A stretch of DNA of 64,000 nt from UBA1161 sp002311745 (GTDB lineage: Bacteria; Planctomycetota; Phycisphaerae; Tepidisphaerales; Tepidisphaeraceae), in NCBI GenBank assembly GCA_050018415.1, contig JBEKAB010000008.1, positions 1 through 64,000 of the forward strand. Direction: 5' to 3'. How positions within the stretch are numbered: the stretch's first letter is position 1; each line of letters begins with the position of its first letter. Position numbers and translations under genes: made by a program. Below the pieces are notes generated by a model that saw only the letters and a program-made list of their open reading frames with translations, made no database searches and was not told the DNA's origin. Shown here one piece after another: positions 36,112 to 43,975 of the stretch.

Positions 36112-37094
36112 CTCGCCTTTGCGATTGGCTCCCGATACATCAGCCGCTTGCCTTCGGCCGATTGAATCGCCAGCGCGGTGCGCTCCCCATCATTCATTTT
36201 GCGGGCGTTCCACAGAAAATCGTAGTGCGATACATAGCGGTGAAGATGTTTGGGGCTGACTGCATGATGAATCCCGATCAAGCCGCGCTTTAGAATCGCA
36301 AAGCTGCTTTCGGCCGTATTGGTGTGCACGTCGCCACGGACGTACTCTTTTGCGTTGTGGTTCACAACCTCATGCGCCGCGTATTTTCGTCCCACTGGAA
36401 TGTATGCGTTAAATTCGTCCGTCATCAGCTTGGCGGACCGCTTCACGTTCAGGGCCAAGTGCGCTGCGATGTTCTTGGCGGATACGTTCGCCACGACTTG
36501 ACGCCGCACGTCGCCATTACGCTGCACGACCGCGAGCACCGGAATCTTTGATGTCCCGCGACCACGCTTGTGCGGACCAGTACCGGGGCGCGGTTTTCCA
36601 CCGCAGTACGTCTCATCCGCCTCAACGATCCCGCTCAACTTCTTTGGTGAACCGGGAGCCGAAGTCATCGCGAAACGGATACGGTGCATCATAAAGAGCG
36701 CGGATTTGTAGGTGATCTGACAGTCCCGCATGATTTCGAGAGCGGCGACGCCCTTCTTGGACGTGGCAGCACGCCAGAAGGCATAGGCCCAGTGACGTAG
36801 CGGGATTCGGCTTTCCTCAAAAACCGTTCCCTGCCGGATGGTGAATTGCTCGTGGCAATCGTGGCAGCGCCAGCGAAATCGCTTGTTGCGCAACCCGGTC
36901 TTGGCATCGAGCATCTTGTAGACGTTGATGCTGCCGCAATGGAAACAATGTGGCTCGCCCTTCCATAGCCGCTGTTCAAAGAACTCAACGGCGGTCAATT
37001 CATCGGAGCAAGCCCTTGGCAATTCGTCGATGATCCCGGACCGTTTCAACTGGCTTTGATCTTTTTTCCATTCGTTTAACATGGTTGCCATCAT
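36108..37094 (-). CDS. IS1595-family (ISXO2-like) transposase
   Basis: 328 residues. N-terminal zinc ribbon CFHCGS ... CHDCHEQF (residues ~48-81), then the ISXO2-like DDE domain: GIVEADETYCGGK (first Asp), LMTDEFNAYIPVG (second Asp) and HTNTAESSFAILKRGLIG with the acidic third position, followed by a C-terminal YDFLWNARK. All key residues are present, so it is probably active. It starts at ATG 37094, right behind a copy of the terminal-repeat core, and moves the 3.4-kb element. Confidence 0.95.
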   Translation of the reverse strand: MMATMLNEWKKDQSQLKRSGIIDELPRACSDELTAVEFFEQRLWKGEPHCFHCGSINVYKMLDAKTGLRNKRFRWRCHDCHEQFTIRQGTVFEESRIPLRHWAYAFWRAATSKKGVAALEIMRDCQITYKSALFMMHRIRFAMTSAPGSPKKLSGIVEADETYCGGKPRPGTGPHKRGRGTSKIPVLAVVQRNGDVRRQVVANVSAKNIAAHLALNVKRSAKLMTDEFNAYIPVGRKYAAHEVVNHNAKEYVRGDVHTNTAESSFAILKRGLIGIHHAVSPKHLHRYVSHYDFLWNARKMNDGERTALAIQSAEGKRLMYREPIAKAS

Positions 37095-37096
37095 GA

Positions 37097-37110
37097 TACT
37101 TTAGGACAGG
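37097..37110. promoter_or_regulatory. internal copy of terminal-repeat core next to transposase start
   Basis: TACTTTAGGACAGG, identical to bases 12-25 of the left terminal repeat but orientated the same way, two bases before the transposase ATG. A degenerate fifth-of-kb-distant copy (TACTTTCTAGGAC) begins at 37641. It could be an operator through which the transposase represses itself, or the relic of an older end. Confidence 0.45.
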
Positions 37111-37222
37111 ATTGTCAAGGGAAAAATCACGAAAAGGAGAAATTTCTATGAAAAAAACGGGCAGGGGGACGCCAAAACGCAAGCGACTCTCGGCGTATCA
37201 GAGATTGATAACACGACGCGGA

Positions 37223-37438
37223 TCAAAACTGGTTTTGCAGTTTCCTCTTGAGGTCCTCAAGGGCATCTTCAGATTCCTCGATACCCCTTCGGAAATCGTC
37301 CGCCTCAAGGCGGATCACTTGCCCACAGTCACAGGTAAATTCGTCGTTCGACTTTATCCATCCGACGCTTTTTTGCGTTTCACGGCCGCACTTCGGGCAT
37401 GGAATAGGAATCTCGGCATCGTCAAATAATCCCGACAT
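37223..37438 (-). CDS. small zinc-ribbon protein, transposon passenger
   Basis: 71 residues. Two CxC/CxxC knuckles: CPKCGRETQKSVGWIKS and TCDCGQVIRLE, a complete small zinc ribbon, followed by an acidic helical tail (GIEESEDALEDLKRKL). GGGGAGG lies four bases before the ATG at 37438, inside the end of the upstream small gene, suggesting translational coupling. Could bind nucleic acid or act as a regulator of the element; unknown. Confidence 0.65.
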   Translation of the reverse strand: MSGLFDDAEIPIPCPKCGRETQKSVGWIKSNDEFTCDCGQVIRLEADDFRRGIEESEDALEDLKRKLQNQF

Positions 37439-37595
37439 GGCCTCCCCTTTCTTGCGGGCATCGTATCACCAATCGTCGCATTACAGCATCGAATTCAGGG
37501 ATCGCCGAAAGGTCCACTTCGCTCTCACCGGCGAAGTCGGGTACGGCGATTGATTCTGGAGGCGACGGCTTAGCTCGACGGGGCTTGGAGGGCAT
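37422..37595 (-). CDS. possible 57-residue protein overlapping the zinc-ribbon gene
   Basis: ATG at 37595 opens a frame MPSKPRRAKPSPPESIAVPD through AIPEFDAVMRRLVIR to a TGA inside the next gene (overlap 17 bases). The basic, proline-rich start and the acidic centre (GESEVDLSAIPEF) look like a small antitoxin- or linker-like protein. The overlap with a gene having a good ribosome site supports it; no family recognised. Confidence 0.4.
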   Translation of the reverse strand: MPSKPRRAKPSPPESIAVPDFAGESEVDLSAIPEFDAVMRRLVIRCPQERGGHVGII

Positions 37596-37654
37596 CGGGG
37601 CATTATATCATCGTCCTATGACGATTGCCTTGGCCTACGATACTTTCTAGGACT

Positions 37655-38038
37655 TCACTTGGCGCGTTTGAATAATATGGTCGTCGCGCCAATATCGCCC
37701 GGATCAGTCCATTGCCCAACATATTCCCAGCCCTGATCGCCTAAAAAATCGAATAACTCCATAGGGTGGGCGGAGTTTTCATCTTTCGGGTTGACCTTAT
37801 CGCCGAGATTTGCCGCGAGCGCCATATCGTAGCCCTCGACGCCCACATCACTGTTGCGAGTAAGCCACGCAATATGGTGTTGATGGGGATCGACGGAAGT
37901 ATCTGTAAACCGGCTGATTTTGCCGTATTCCCAGCGAACAGGGGGTATCGTCGGGGCATGATTTTGCGCTCGATTTATTTCCGCATTCATGGCCAAGACG
38001 AACAGTGAAATCGCTGCGATGATTGCCGCACGTTTCAT
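37655..38038 (-). CDS. small secreted protein, DUF4177-like, transposon passenger
   Basis: 127 residues with a typical signal peptide (MKRAAIIAAISLFVLAMNAE) and AGAGGA-like ribosome site ahead of ATG 38038. The mature part ends MELFDFLGDQGWEYVGQWTD then TILFKRAK, matching the L-G-x-x-G-W-E-x-V pattern of the small DUF4177 fold. Exported to the periplasm. Diverges from the 95-residue gene at 38074. Confidence 0.65.
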   Translation of the reverse strand: MKRAAIIAAISLFVLAMNAEINRAQNHAPTIPPVRWEYGKISRFTDTSVDPHQHHIAWLTRNSDVGVEGYDMALAANLGDKVNPKDENSAHPMELFDFLGDQGWEYVGQWTDPGDIGATTILFKRAK

Positions 38039-38073
38039 TTGATCCTCTTCTTTCTAGAAAGGTGCTAAAAAAT

Positions 38074-38361
38074 ATGGGCGAAAGCGAATCGACATCGGAA
38101 TTATTCACTTGGCATGAAGCAAGGGGCAATGCTCCAAACGATGAATTGCTCTTGCTGGCTATTGGACCGCGCGGGCGCGTCTCCTACGGCTTCGCCATAG
38201 ACCATGGAGATAATCAGAGATTCGCCACAACTAATAAGCCTCCCGGAATTATCTTGGGCCTCGTCTATCTCTGGGGGAGGATGCCGCAAGCGCCAGCACC
38301 AGATTCAGACATAATGGAGGCCATGATAGCACAAGACCGCGAGCTATTTCGGACCACTTAG
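38074..38361 (+). CDS. hypothetical small protein, transposon passenger
   Basis: 95 residues starting MGESESTSELFTWHEARGNA, then NDELLLLAIGPRGRVSYGFA, ending IAQDRELFRTT. AGAAAGG lies upstream of the ATG. No signal peptide or membrane helix. Overlaps the converging next gene by four bases. Function not recognised. Confidence 0.5.
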   Translation: MGESESTSELFTWHEARGNAPNDELLLLAIGPRGRVSYGFAIDHGDNQRFATTNKPPGIILGLVYLWGRMPQAPAPDSDIMEAMIAQDRELFRTT

Positions 38362-38594
38362 AGCGTGGGGGAATCAACCAATACCAACTCAACGCCAGTG
38401 CCCTCTACGACGTAGCGGCCCGGCTTCTCCTGAATCGGGATGACCCTCTTACCCTCTGGCGTGAACAAGTGAACATAAGTGTATTCGCGCAGGCCGTCGG
38501 GCAGGTCAGCATACTCCTGCCGTTTTATGATTTTGCGCCTAACCCCAAAATCATCGGCCATGATGACTTCGCCGGTTCTTTCCAATTGCGGCAT
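38358..38594 (-). CDS. hypothetical small protein, transposon passenger
   Basis: 78 residues starting MPQLERTGEVIMADDFGVRR. I chose ATG 38594 (AAAGGA six bases before); the longer frame upstream runs out through the terminal repeat and is unlikely. The chain looks beta-rich (YTYVHLFTPEGKRVIPIQEK, GTGVELVLVDSP). Reads inward from the right end of the transposon. No known family. Confidence 0.55.
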   Translation of the reverse strand: MPQLERTGEVIMADDFGVRRKIIKRQEYADLPDGLREYTYVHLFTPEGKRVIPIQEKPGRYVVEGTGVELVLVDSPTL

Positions 38595-38778
38595 AGTATT
38601 TCCTTTCTCTGGCGGCGACTGTTTTGCCAACACGCCGCCAGAGCGTTCAATCCTACAACTGCGGATCATTGAGGACAATGCGGTCGGATAAAACTTATGA
38701 AAGTCCGGGTTTTTCAGGCTTTTGCGGCCATTGCCCTCAAATGCCCCCTGTCCTAAAGTACACACTTCCGAAATGTTT

Positions 38779-39747
38779 TCCCCCGGGCGCTCGGACCGAA
38801 CTGGAAGTGAGATTGGCGAAGCGGTTTTTGGCGCAATATCGCGGTTTTGAGCCGTAAGTCGTTGGGCGAACGCCCGAAAAATGGGCCTAAAACGCGTAAG
38901 GTGTTGTCTCAATTTATGTTACGTTCCATAAAGGGGTCCTGACCCCCTTTTTTATTGACATAAATGTATTGATAGCAATTGATTGCGCGGAATGGACAGC
39001 GCCAAAAAGCAGACATGGCTCGGGTAAGCTGTTGTCTGGATTTTGGTTACGAGAAAAATTTAGAAAACCTTCACCCGCGTGAGGACCATGGCGCTGCGCG
39101 AGAGAGTTGAGAGTAGAAAGTAGAAAGGAGAGGTGTCAGACGATCCCCGGCGCGCCGGGACTTCGGGTTACCTCAGCATCGCTGCGACGGCAAGATCGAA
39201 GCGGAATTTCGGCGAAACGCCGACCCTCAACCGCCCTTCACAGGCCCCGCTTGAACGACGTGGCTGCGTTTGTGTTGACGGAAGCAGAAAAAATAAGAAG
39301 GAAAAACTCCTCGGACCGGGAAGGGGTATGCCCCAAAGACCACGCAATTTTCTTGACCTCTCGGTCCCGGCAGGCCGGGACAGGCCGGGAGGTCAAAAAA
39401 CATGAAGCACTCTGGCTGACGACGGGAACGCGAGCGGAGCGGACGAAGGGCATGCCACGCGCAGGCCCGCAGCGCTGTACTCAGCGTGAGGAGCCGAGCA
39501 TGGCAAGCGCCGCGGTGTCCTTTCGATAGCGCAGCGAGCTGGGGCCCCGACGCCATCCTTATTTTTCCCGACAGTTCAACTCAACGGATTTAGGGCCAAG
39601 GAGACGAGGTGCGGGAGAGCGGACCGGCCCTGGAGGTCCTCTTTCCCGCATTTGCATCGAACAGGATTTGGAAATCTGGAGACCGGCGTTTGCATCGAGA
39701 ACGCGCACACCATGCCGGGCCATGAGTAACCCGGACGACCGATCTCT
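38779..39747. repeat. intergenic repeat mosaic before the Abi gene
   Basis: No convincing gene. Contents: a near-repeat of GTTGTCTCAATTTATGTTAC (38903) and GTTGTCTGGATTTTGGTTAC (39030); an inverted copy of the TCTCGCGCAGCG repeat at 39092-39103 with its purine tail and the CCCGGCGCGCCGGG palindrome (39146-39159); and a strong nested hairpin with arms TTGACCTC (39353) and GAGGTCAA (39389) around TCCCGGC-AGG-CCGGGA. Confidence 0.65.
38930..38953. terminator. hairpin GGGGTC-CT-GACCCC with T-run
   Basis: AAAGGGGTCCTGACCCCC then TTTTTT: a six-base stem, tiny loop, and six T on the plus strand, with an A-rich left side so it could work both ways. It sits 160 bases outside the right end of the transposon and would block read-through. 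Confidence 0.6.
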
Positions 39748-40668
39748 ATGACCGAACGAGCAACGACGTTAAACTTGATGAAATCGAGGAAGTTGCGAAT
39801 TGAACCGACGATTGAAATGAATCCGCTGGTCAGCAAGAAGGCTGTCTATGAACTGCAAGAGTATTTCGTAGGAACAACCCTACGAACAATCGAGCAGGAA
39901 TGTGACGCCGTTGACATCCGGTGGGACGCGACTTTCTCGCCCACGGTCGGCGGGGCACGTCGCACTCGGTTCCAGCAATACATGCACACCCTGGACCTAA
40001 CAAAGCCTAAAGACGTTCGTAAGGTGCTCAATCTGTTCGCCAACGTTCTGTCTGAACTCGAAGCCGCGAAGAGCACTCCTGACGCATTCAATCACGACTA
40101 TGCCGTCAAGACCTTCGATCTTCTCTGTCGCCTGCTGCAGCGGGACGGCTACCATTATGAGAAAGGACAAGTGTCCACCGCCACTCGCGATACCGCGATT
40201 GACGAGCTTCAAGATGCAATCTCTCCGCTGGATGCCCCTCACCTTCGGGAACAGATCGAGCGGATGCGTGCAGCCGCCGATGACGACCCGTCGCTCGCCA
40301 TCGGAACAGCCAAAGAGCTTGTCGAGACGGTATGCAAGACGATTCTTCGGGAGCGATCTATCCCAACAAGTGCGAACCCGGAAATTCCGGAACTCATCAA
40401 GGCAACGCGAGAGGCGTTGCGTCTGATGCCCGACCAGATTCCTGCGAACGCAAAAGCGGCTGACACGATTCGTCGCCTGCTTAGCAACTTGGGGACAATC
40501 GCTCAGAATCTCGCGGAGATTCGCAGGGATTACGGGACCGGACATGGCCGCGACGGCAAGGCAAAGGGTTTGGAACCGCGTCATGCGAGGCTTGCGGTCA
40601 ATTCAGCGGTGGCGCTGGTCACGTTCCTCATCGAGACACATCAGACCGTCGGCCAGCACAAGCCGTAG
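39748..40668 (+). CDS. abortive-infection family protein (Abi-C / HEPN)
   Basis: 306 residues, soluble and helical. The C-terminal ~100 residues match the Abi_C layout: helices with AKELVETVCKTILRERSI, then LGTIAQNLAEIRRDYGTGHG and PRHARLAVNSAVALVTFLIE. R-D-Y-G-T-G-H fits the R-x4-6-H motif of HEPN ribonucleases, the usual effectors of abortive phage defence. The N-terminal half is unrecognised and may sense infection. ATG 39748 lies in a region of repeats beside the transposon, a typical place for a mobile defence gene. No partner nucleotidyltransferase is adjacent, so it may act alone. Confidence 0.82.
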   Translation: MTERATTLNLMKSRKLRIEPTIEMNPLVSKKAVYELQEYFVGTTLRTIEQECDAVDIRWDATFSPTVGGARRTRFQQYMHTLDLTKPKDVRKVLNLFANVLSELEAAKSTPDAFNHDYAVKTFDLLCRLLQRDGYHYEKGQVSTATRDTAIDELQDAISPLDAPHLREQIERMRAAADDDPSLAIGTAKELVETVCKTILRERSIPTSANPEIPELIKATREALRLMPDQIPANAKAADTIRRLLSNLGTIAQNLAEIRRDYGTGHGRDGKAKGLEPRHARLAVNSAVALVTFLIETHQTVGQHKP

Positions 40669-41059
40669 ATCGCGAGTCAGCCAACCATTTGAGACGAGGA
40701 CAAACTGGGAGACAGGCACCCATTTCCGCGATCAAGGGATCAAATCCGGCTGCATTACGCCCGCACTAGCAAAGCCCTGTGAGACGGAAAGTCTGCCGTC
40801 GAGCCGGCAGCCGCTATTGCGGCGCGCCGCCATCGTCCAGGGCTTTGTTGATCTTGGCCATGGTCGCACGCTGCGCGAGAGCAGTAGAACAGTAGACAGT
40901 AGATCAGTAGAGGGAACCAAAGCTCCGTGCCTCGGTGGTTAAGCAGTTCGCATCCGCAGTGTCCGTGCGCGAGCTATCTCACACAGACTCGAGAAAGGTC
41001 TGCTGGTTGTCGGCCATGCTCCTTAAGGCGCTGCCCGAGGTATTCCGATTAGAACTCCC
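40669..41059. other. intergenic region with long stem and reversed repeat
   Basis: CAAAGCCCTG (40770-40779) pairs with CAGGGCTTTG (40838-40847) across about 58 bases that themselves contain short stems; an RNA or cruciform hairpin is possible. A minus-orientated TCTCGCGCAGCG copy lies at 40869-40880, followed by purine words GCAGTAGAACAGTAGACAGT. No gene seen. Confidence 0.5.
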
Positions 41060-41653
41060 GTGGTGGACTACGCCCGCCGATTGATCCACGTGCCCATTCT
41101 TCATTCGCCGGCGGACATGGGCAGCATGGCCGAGGGACTGGCGGCGGCAATGATCGAGCGCTTGGGACGCCGGCATTGGGACGAATATCTCGCTCTGCTC
41201 GACGACTTCTGGCAGATGGTGCGGACGGAGCTGGAGAGGTTGGGTCTGGATTATATGACGGTCGATCTCTATCAGGACGGGCTGCCGGTCTGCGGCAAGG
41301 AGCTTGAACTGGTTCAGAAGGCGGCGGCCGCGGGAAGTGAAAACCATCAACTGCTCCTGGATCTGGTGGCCAAAGGGGCGAGCTTGATGGGCACGGAAGA
41401 TCCGCGGCTTCTTCTGGACGAATACCGGGACGTAAAGACGGCGCTGGAAACCGACGGCGCATCCAAACGCGGCGATACGCTGGCGAAGCGAGACGCGTAT
41501 ATCGGGCGGCGCATCAGTCAGTCGCTTGGGGCGGGGCGAACCGGGGTTTTGTTTATCGGGATGCTGCACGATGTAGAAGCGCATCTGCCGGCGGATATCG
41601 TGACGACGCGGCTTGTCTCCATGGCCGGGGCACACAAAGACAAGGGTCGATGA
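41060..41653 (+). CDS. conserved hypothetical protein upstream of CDC48-like ATPase
   Basis: 197 residues. Segments MVDYARRLIHVPILHSPADM, VDLYQDGLPVCGKELELV, NHQLLLDLVAKGASLMGTED and RDAYIGRRISQSLGAGRTGV then LFIGMLHDVEAHLP look strongly constrained. As I recall, similar uncharacterised proteins occur in diverse bacteria; the C-terminal glycine turn and I-G-M-L-H resemble the TraB/ChaN-like group but this is weak. GTG start. It ends 24 bases before the CDC48-like gene on the same strand, so it probably opens the gas-vesicle transcription unit. Confidence 0.75.
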   Translation: MVDYARRLIHVPILHSPADMGSMAEGLAAAMIERLGRRHWDEYLALLDDFWQMVRTELERLGLDYMTVDLYQDGLPVCGKELELVQKAAAAGSENHQLLLDLVAKGASLMGTEDPRLLLDEYRDVKTALETDGASKRGDTLAKRDAYIGRRISQSLGAGRTGVLFIGMLHDVEAHLPADIVTTRLVSMAGAHKDKGR

Positions 41654-41677
41654 AACAACGAGAAATGGAATTCCAAC

Positions 41678-43846
41678 ATGGCTGCAAGCAAACCTGTGAC
41701 GACGCCGAAGAAGGCTGGTGAGGTCGTTCTCAAGGTGGCTGAGGGAGGGCCCAAGGACGTGGGGCGGGGCATCGCCCGCATCGACCCGCAGGACATGTCA
41801 AGGTCCGGAGCGGCCGTGGGCGACATCGTCGAGATCAGGGGCAAACGCACAACCGTCGCTAAGATCATGCCCACTTTTCAGCCCGATCGCGGCAAGGGGA
41901 TCGTCCAGATTGACGGCCTGTTGCGGGGAAATTGCCAGGCCGGGCTGGATGAGAAAGTAACGGTATCGAGGGTCGAAGCCAAGCCGGCCGAACGCATCGT
42001 GCTGTCGCCGGGGGCGCCGCTGACTTCCATGACCGCAAAGGGCGACGCGAAGTATCTGGGGCGGCTGCTGGAAGGGCTGCCGCTGGTGGTCGGCGACACG
42101 GTGCGGGCGACGCTGTTTGGGGCGCGGTCGCATGACTTTACGGTGCTGAGCGCCAGCCCGCCGGGGCCGGTGCTCGTCCATGCCGCTACGGTCATCACCG
42201 TCAAGGAGGAAAAGGCGGGCGAAGCCAGGGGCCTGCGGATTTCTTACGAGGACATCGGCGGGCTGTCTCGCGAGATTCGTCGGATCAGGGAGATGGTCGA
42301 ACTGCCGCTGAAGTACCCGCAGGTTTTTCAGAGACTGGGCATCGACGCGCCCAAGGGCGTGTTGCTTCACGGTCCGCCGGGCACCGGCAAGACGTTGATC
42401 GCCCGGGCCGTCGCCAACGAAACCGACGCCTACTTCGTGCACATCAGCGGGCCGGAGATCATGGCCAAGTTCTACGGGGAGAGCGAGGGGCGACTGCGCG
42501 CCATTTTTGAAGAGGCGGCGGCTCACGCCCCGGCCATCATCTTCCTGGATGAAATCGACGCCATCGCCCCCAAGCGCGAGGAAATGGGGGCGGAAAAGCA
42601 AGTGGAACGCCGCGTCGTGGCACAACTGCTGGCACTGATGGACGGGCTGAATAACCGAGGGCAGGTGCTGGTCATCGGGGCGACGAACATTCCCAACACG
42701 CTGGACCCGGCCTTGCGCCGTCCGGGCCGCTTCGACCGCGAGATCGAGATCGGCATTCCCAGCGCCAACAGCCGGCTGGAAATCATCAACGTGCACAGCC
42801 GCGGGATGCCTTTGGCCAGCGACGTCGATCTGTCGCGCCTGGCCCAGATCACCCACGGCTTTGTCGGCGCCGACTTGGAGGCGCTGTGCCGTGAGGCGGC
42901 CATGGCCTGCGTGCGCACGATCTTTCCGAACATTGATTTTGCCATGAAGGACATCCCCTATGAGCAGTTGCTGAGTTTGGAAGTTCACATGGACCACTTC
43001 CTGGAGGCGTTGAAGGAAATTGAGCCCTCAGCCATCCGGGAGGTCTTCGTGGAGGTTCCTGACGTTGGCTGGGACGACGTGGGCGGGCTGGAAGACATCA
43101 AGCGCGAACTGATCGAGACGGTCCAATGGCCGCTGGAGCATGCGGAACTTTTCGCGATGGCGGCCACTCGCCCGGCCAGGGGTATCCTTCTGGTCGGACC
43201 GCCTGGAACAGGCAAGACGCTGCTGGTCAAAGCCCTCGCCCGCGAAAGCAAGGTGAATTTCATCGCCGTGAAGGGACCGGAACTGCTTAGCCAGTGGGTC
43301 GGCGCCTCGGAAAAGGGCGTGCGCGAGGTCTTTCGCAAGGCCAGGCAGGCCTCCCCCTGCATCCTGTTCTTCGACGAAATCGACAGTCTCGTGCCGCTCA
43401 GGGGCGGCACAGGCGACAGCGGCGTAATCCAGCGCGTCGTCAGTCAGTTTCTTACCGAGATGGACGGCATCGAAGCGCTAGAGGGCGTCTTGGTGCTGGG
43501 GGCGACGAATCGGCGAGACATCGTTGACCCGGCGGTCCTCAGACCGGGGCGGTTCGACCTGCTCCTGGAACTTCCCATGCCGGACAAGGCGGCACGGCTG
43601 GCGATTCTCAAGGTGCACGTGCGCGGCAAGCCTTTGGCCAAGGGAGTAAGCCTTGAAGCGCTGGCCCAGGCCACCGACGGATGTTCCGGGGCTGACTTGG
43701 CCGCCATCTGCAACAAGGCCGCCCTGGTGGCGATCCGCGAATACCTCGAAACCTGCAAGCGCCAGGGCGGCGGTTACAGCGGATTTACGATCGGCAGCAG
43801 ACATGTGGATGAGGCCAAGAAGCTCGTGGATCGGCAGCACGCCTGA
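41678..43846 (+). CDS. CDC48/VAT-type double AAA ATPase
   Basis: 722 residues, the normal length. Residues ~1-190 are the CDC48 N-domain (double-psi barrel: RGIARIDPQDMSRSGAAVGD then IVEIRGKR). D1 has LHGPPGTGKTLIARAVA and IIFLDEIDAI; D2 has LVGPPGTGKTLLVKALA and ILFFDEIDSL with the arginine-containing DPAVLRPGRFD. Such hexamers unfold or extract protein complexes. Archaeal and some bacterial CDC48 genes are stand-alone; here it is immediately ahead of gas-vesicle genes, suggesting a role in vesicle assembly, disaggregation of GvpA, or turnover. That role is inferred from position. Confidence 0.93.
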   Translation: MAASKPVTTPKKAGEVVLKVAEGGPKDVGRGIARIDPQDMSRSGAAVGDIVEIRGKRTTVAKIMPTFQPDRGKGIVQIDGLLRGNCQAGLDEKVTVSRVEAKPAERIVLSPGAPLTSMTAKGDAKYLGRLLEGLPLVVGDTVRATLFGARSHDFTVLSASPPGPVLVHAATVITVKEEKAGEARGLRISYEDIGGLSREIRRIREMVELPLKYPQVFQRLGIDAPKGVLLHGPPGTGKTLIARAVANETDAYFVHISGPEIMAKFYGESEGRLRAIFEEAAAHAPAIIFLDEIDAIAPKREEMGAEKQVERRVVAQLLALMDGLNNRGQVLVIGATNIPNTLDPALRRPGRFDREIEIGIPSANSRLEIINVHSRGMPLASDVDLSRLAQITHGFVGADLEALCREAAMACVRTIFPNIDFAMKDIPYEQLLSLEVHMDHFLEALKEIEPSAIREVFVEVPDVGWDDVGGLEDIKRELIETVQWPLEHAELFAMAATRPARGILLVGPPGTGKTLLVKALARESKVNFIAVKGPELLSQWVGASEKGVREVFRKARQASPCILFFDEIDSLVPLRGGTGDSGVIQRVVSQFLTEMDGIEALEGVLVLGATNRRDIVDPAVLRPGRFDLLLELPMPDKAARLAILKVHVRGKPLAKGVSLEALAQATDGCSGADLAAICNKAALVAIREYLETCKRQGGGYSGFTIGSRHVDEAKKLVDRQHA

Positions 43847-43867
43847 TCGTTCAGCGGCCAATTACCA

Positions 43868-43945
43868 AAACTGATTGACAAACTGTCTATTCGCGATTTT
43901 TGGAAAGACAGTCAAAAGATCGCGACTGTTCCGAGACCCATCTAG
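43868..43945 (+). pseudogene. short relic of the neighbouring zinc-knuckle ORF
   Basis: Translates KLIDKLSIRDFWKDSQKIAT followed by VPRPI and a stop. It parallels LTERLFCLECWKDNQTFTGV then PKPAWL in the frame that starts at 43976, about 180 bases on. The DNA shares TGGAAAGACA and flanking words. There is no start or cysteines, so it looks like a decayed partial duplicate. Confidence 0.45.
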
Positions 43946-43975
43946 CCCTTCGCAAGTTTCCGGTAAAAACTAGAT

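Larger units (their letters stand above)
35322..38770. mobile_element. IS1595-family transposon with passenger genes, 3,449 bp, 8-bp target duplication
   Basis: The ends are a perfect 25-bp inverted repeat that begins CGGAAGTGTGTACTTTAGGA and ends CAGGG (35322-35346 and 38746-38770). Outside, the eight bases AAATGTTT occur directly on both sides (35314-35321 and 38771-38778); IS1595 elements are known to make 8-bp duplications. It holds one DDE transposase and about seven small genes not needed for transposition. The inside is lower in GC than the flanks. The perfect repeats and duplication indicate recent insertion into the dispersed-repeat region. Confidence 0.93.

Noticed and set aside
37112..37429. 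105-residue plus-strand frame inside the transposon
   Set aside because: It is antisense to the zinc-ribbon gene, which has paired Cys motifs and a good ribosome site; the plus frame has neither.
38595..38912. N-terminal extension of the 78-residue passenger gene
   Set aside because: It would cross the transposon end and its target duplication; the ATG at 38594 has a good ribosome site.
39107..39529. 140-residue plus-strand frame in the repeat mosaic
   Set aside because: It runs through the dispersed repeat, GC palindrome and hairpin, so it is not a real protein.
42985..43410. Minus-strand frames opposite the CDC48-like gene
   Set aside because: Antisense shadows of a clear double AAA ATPase.
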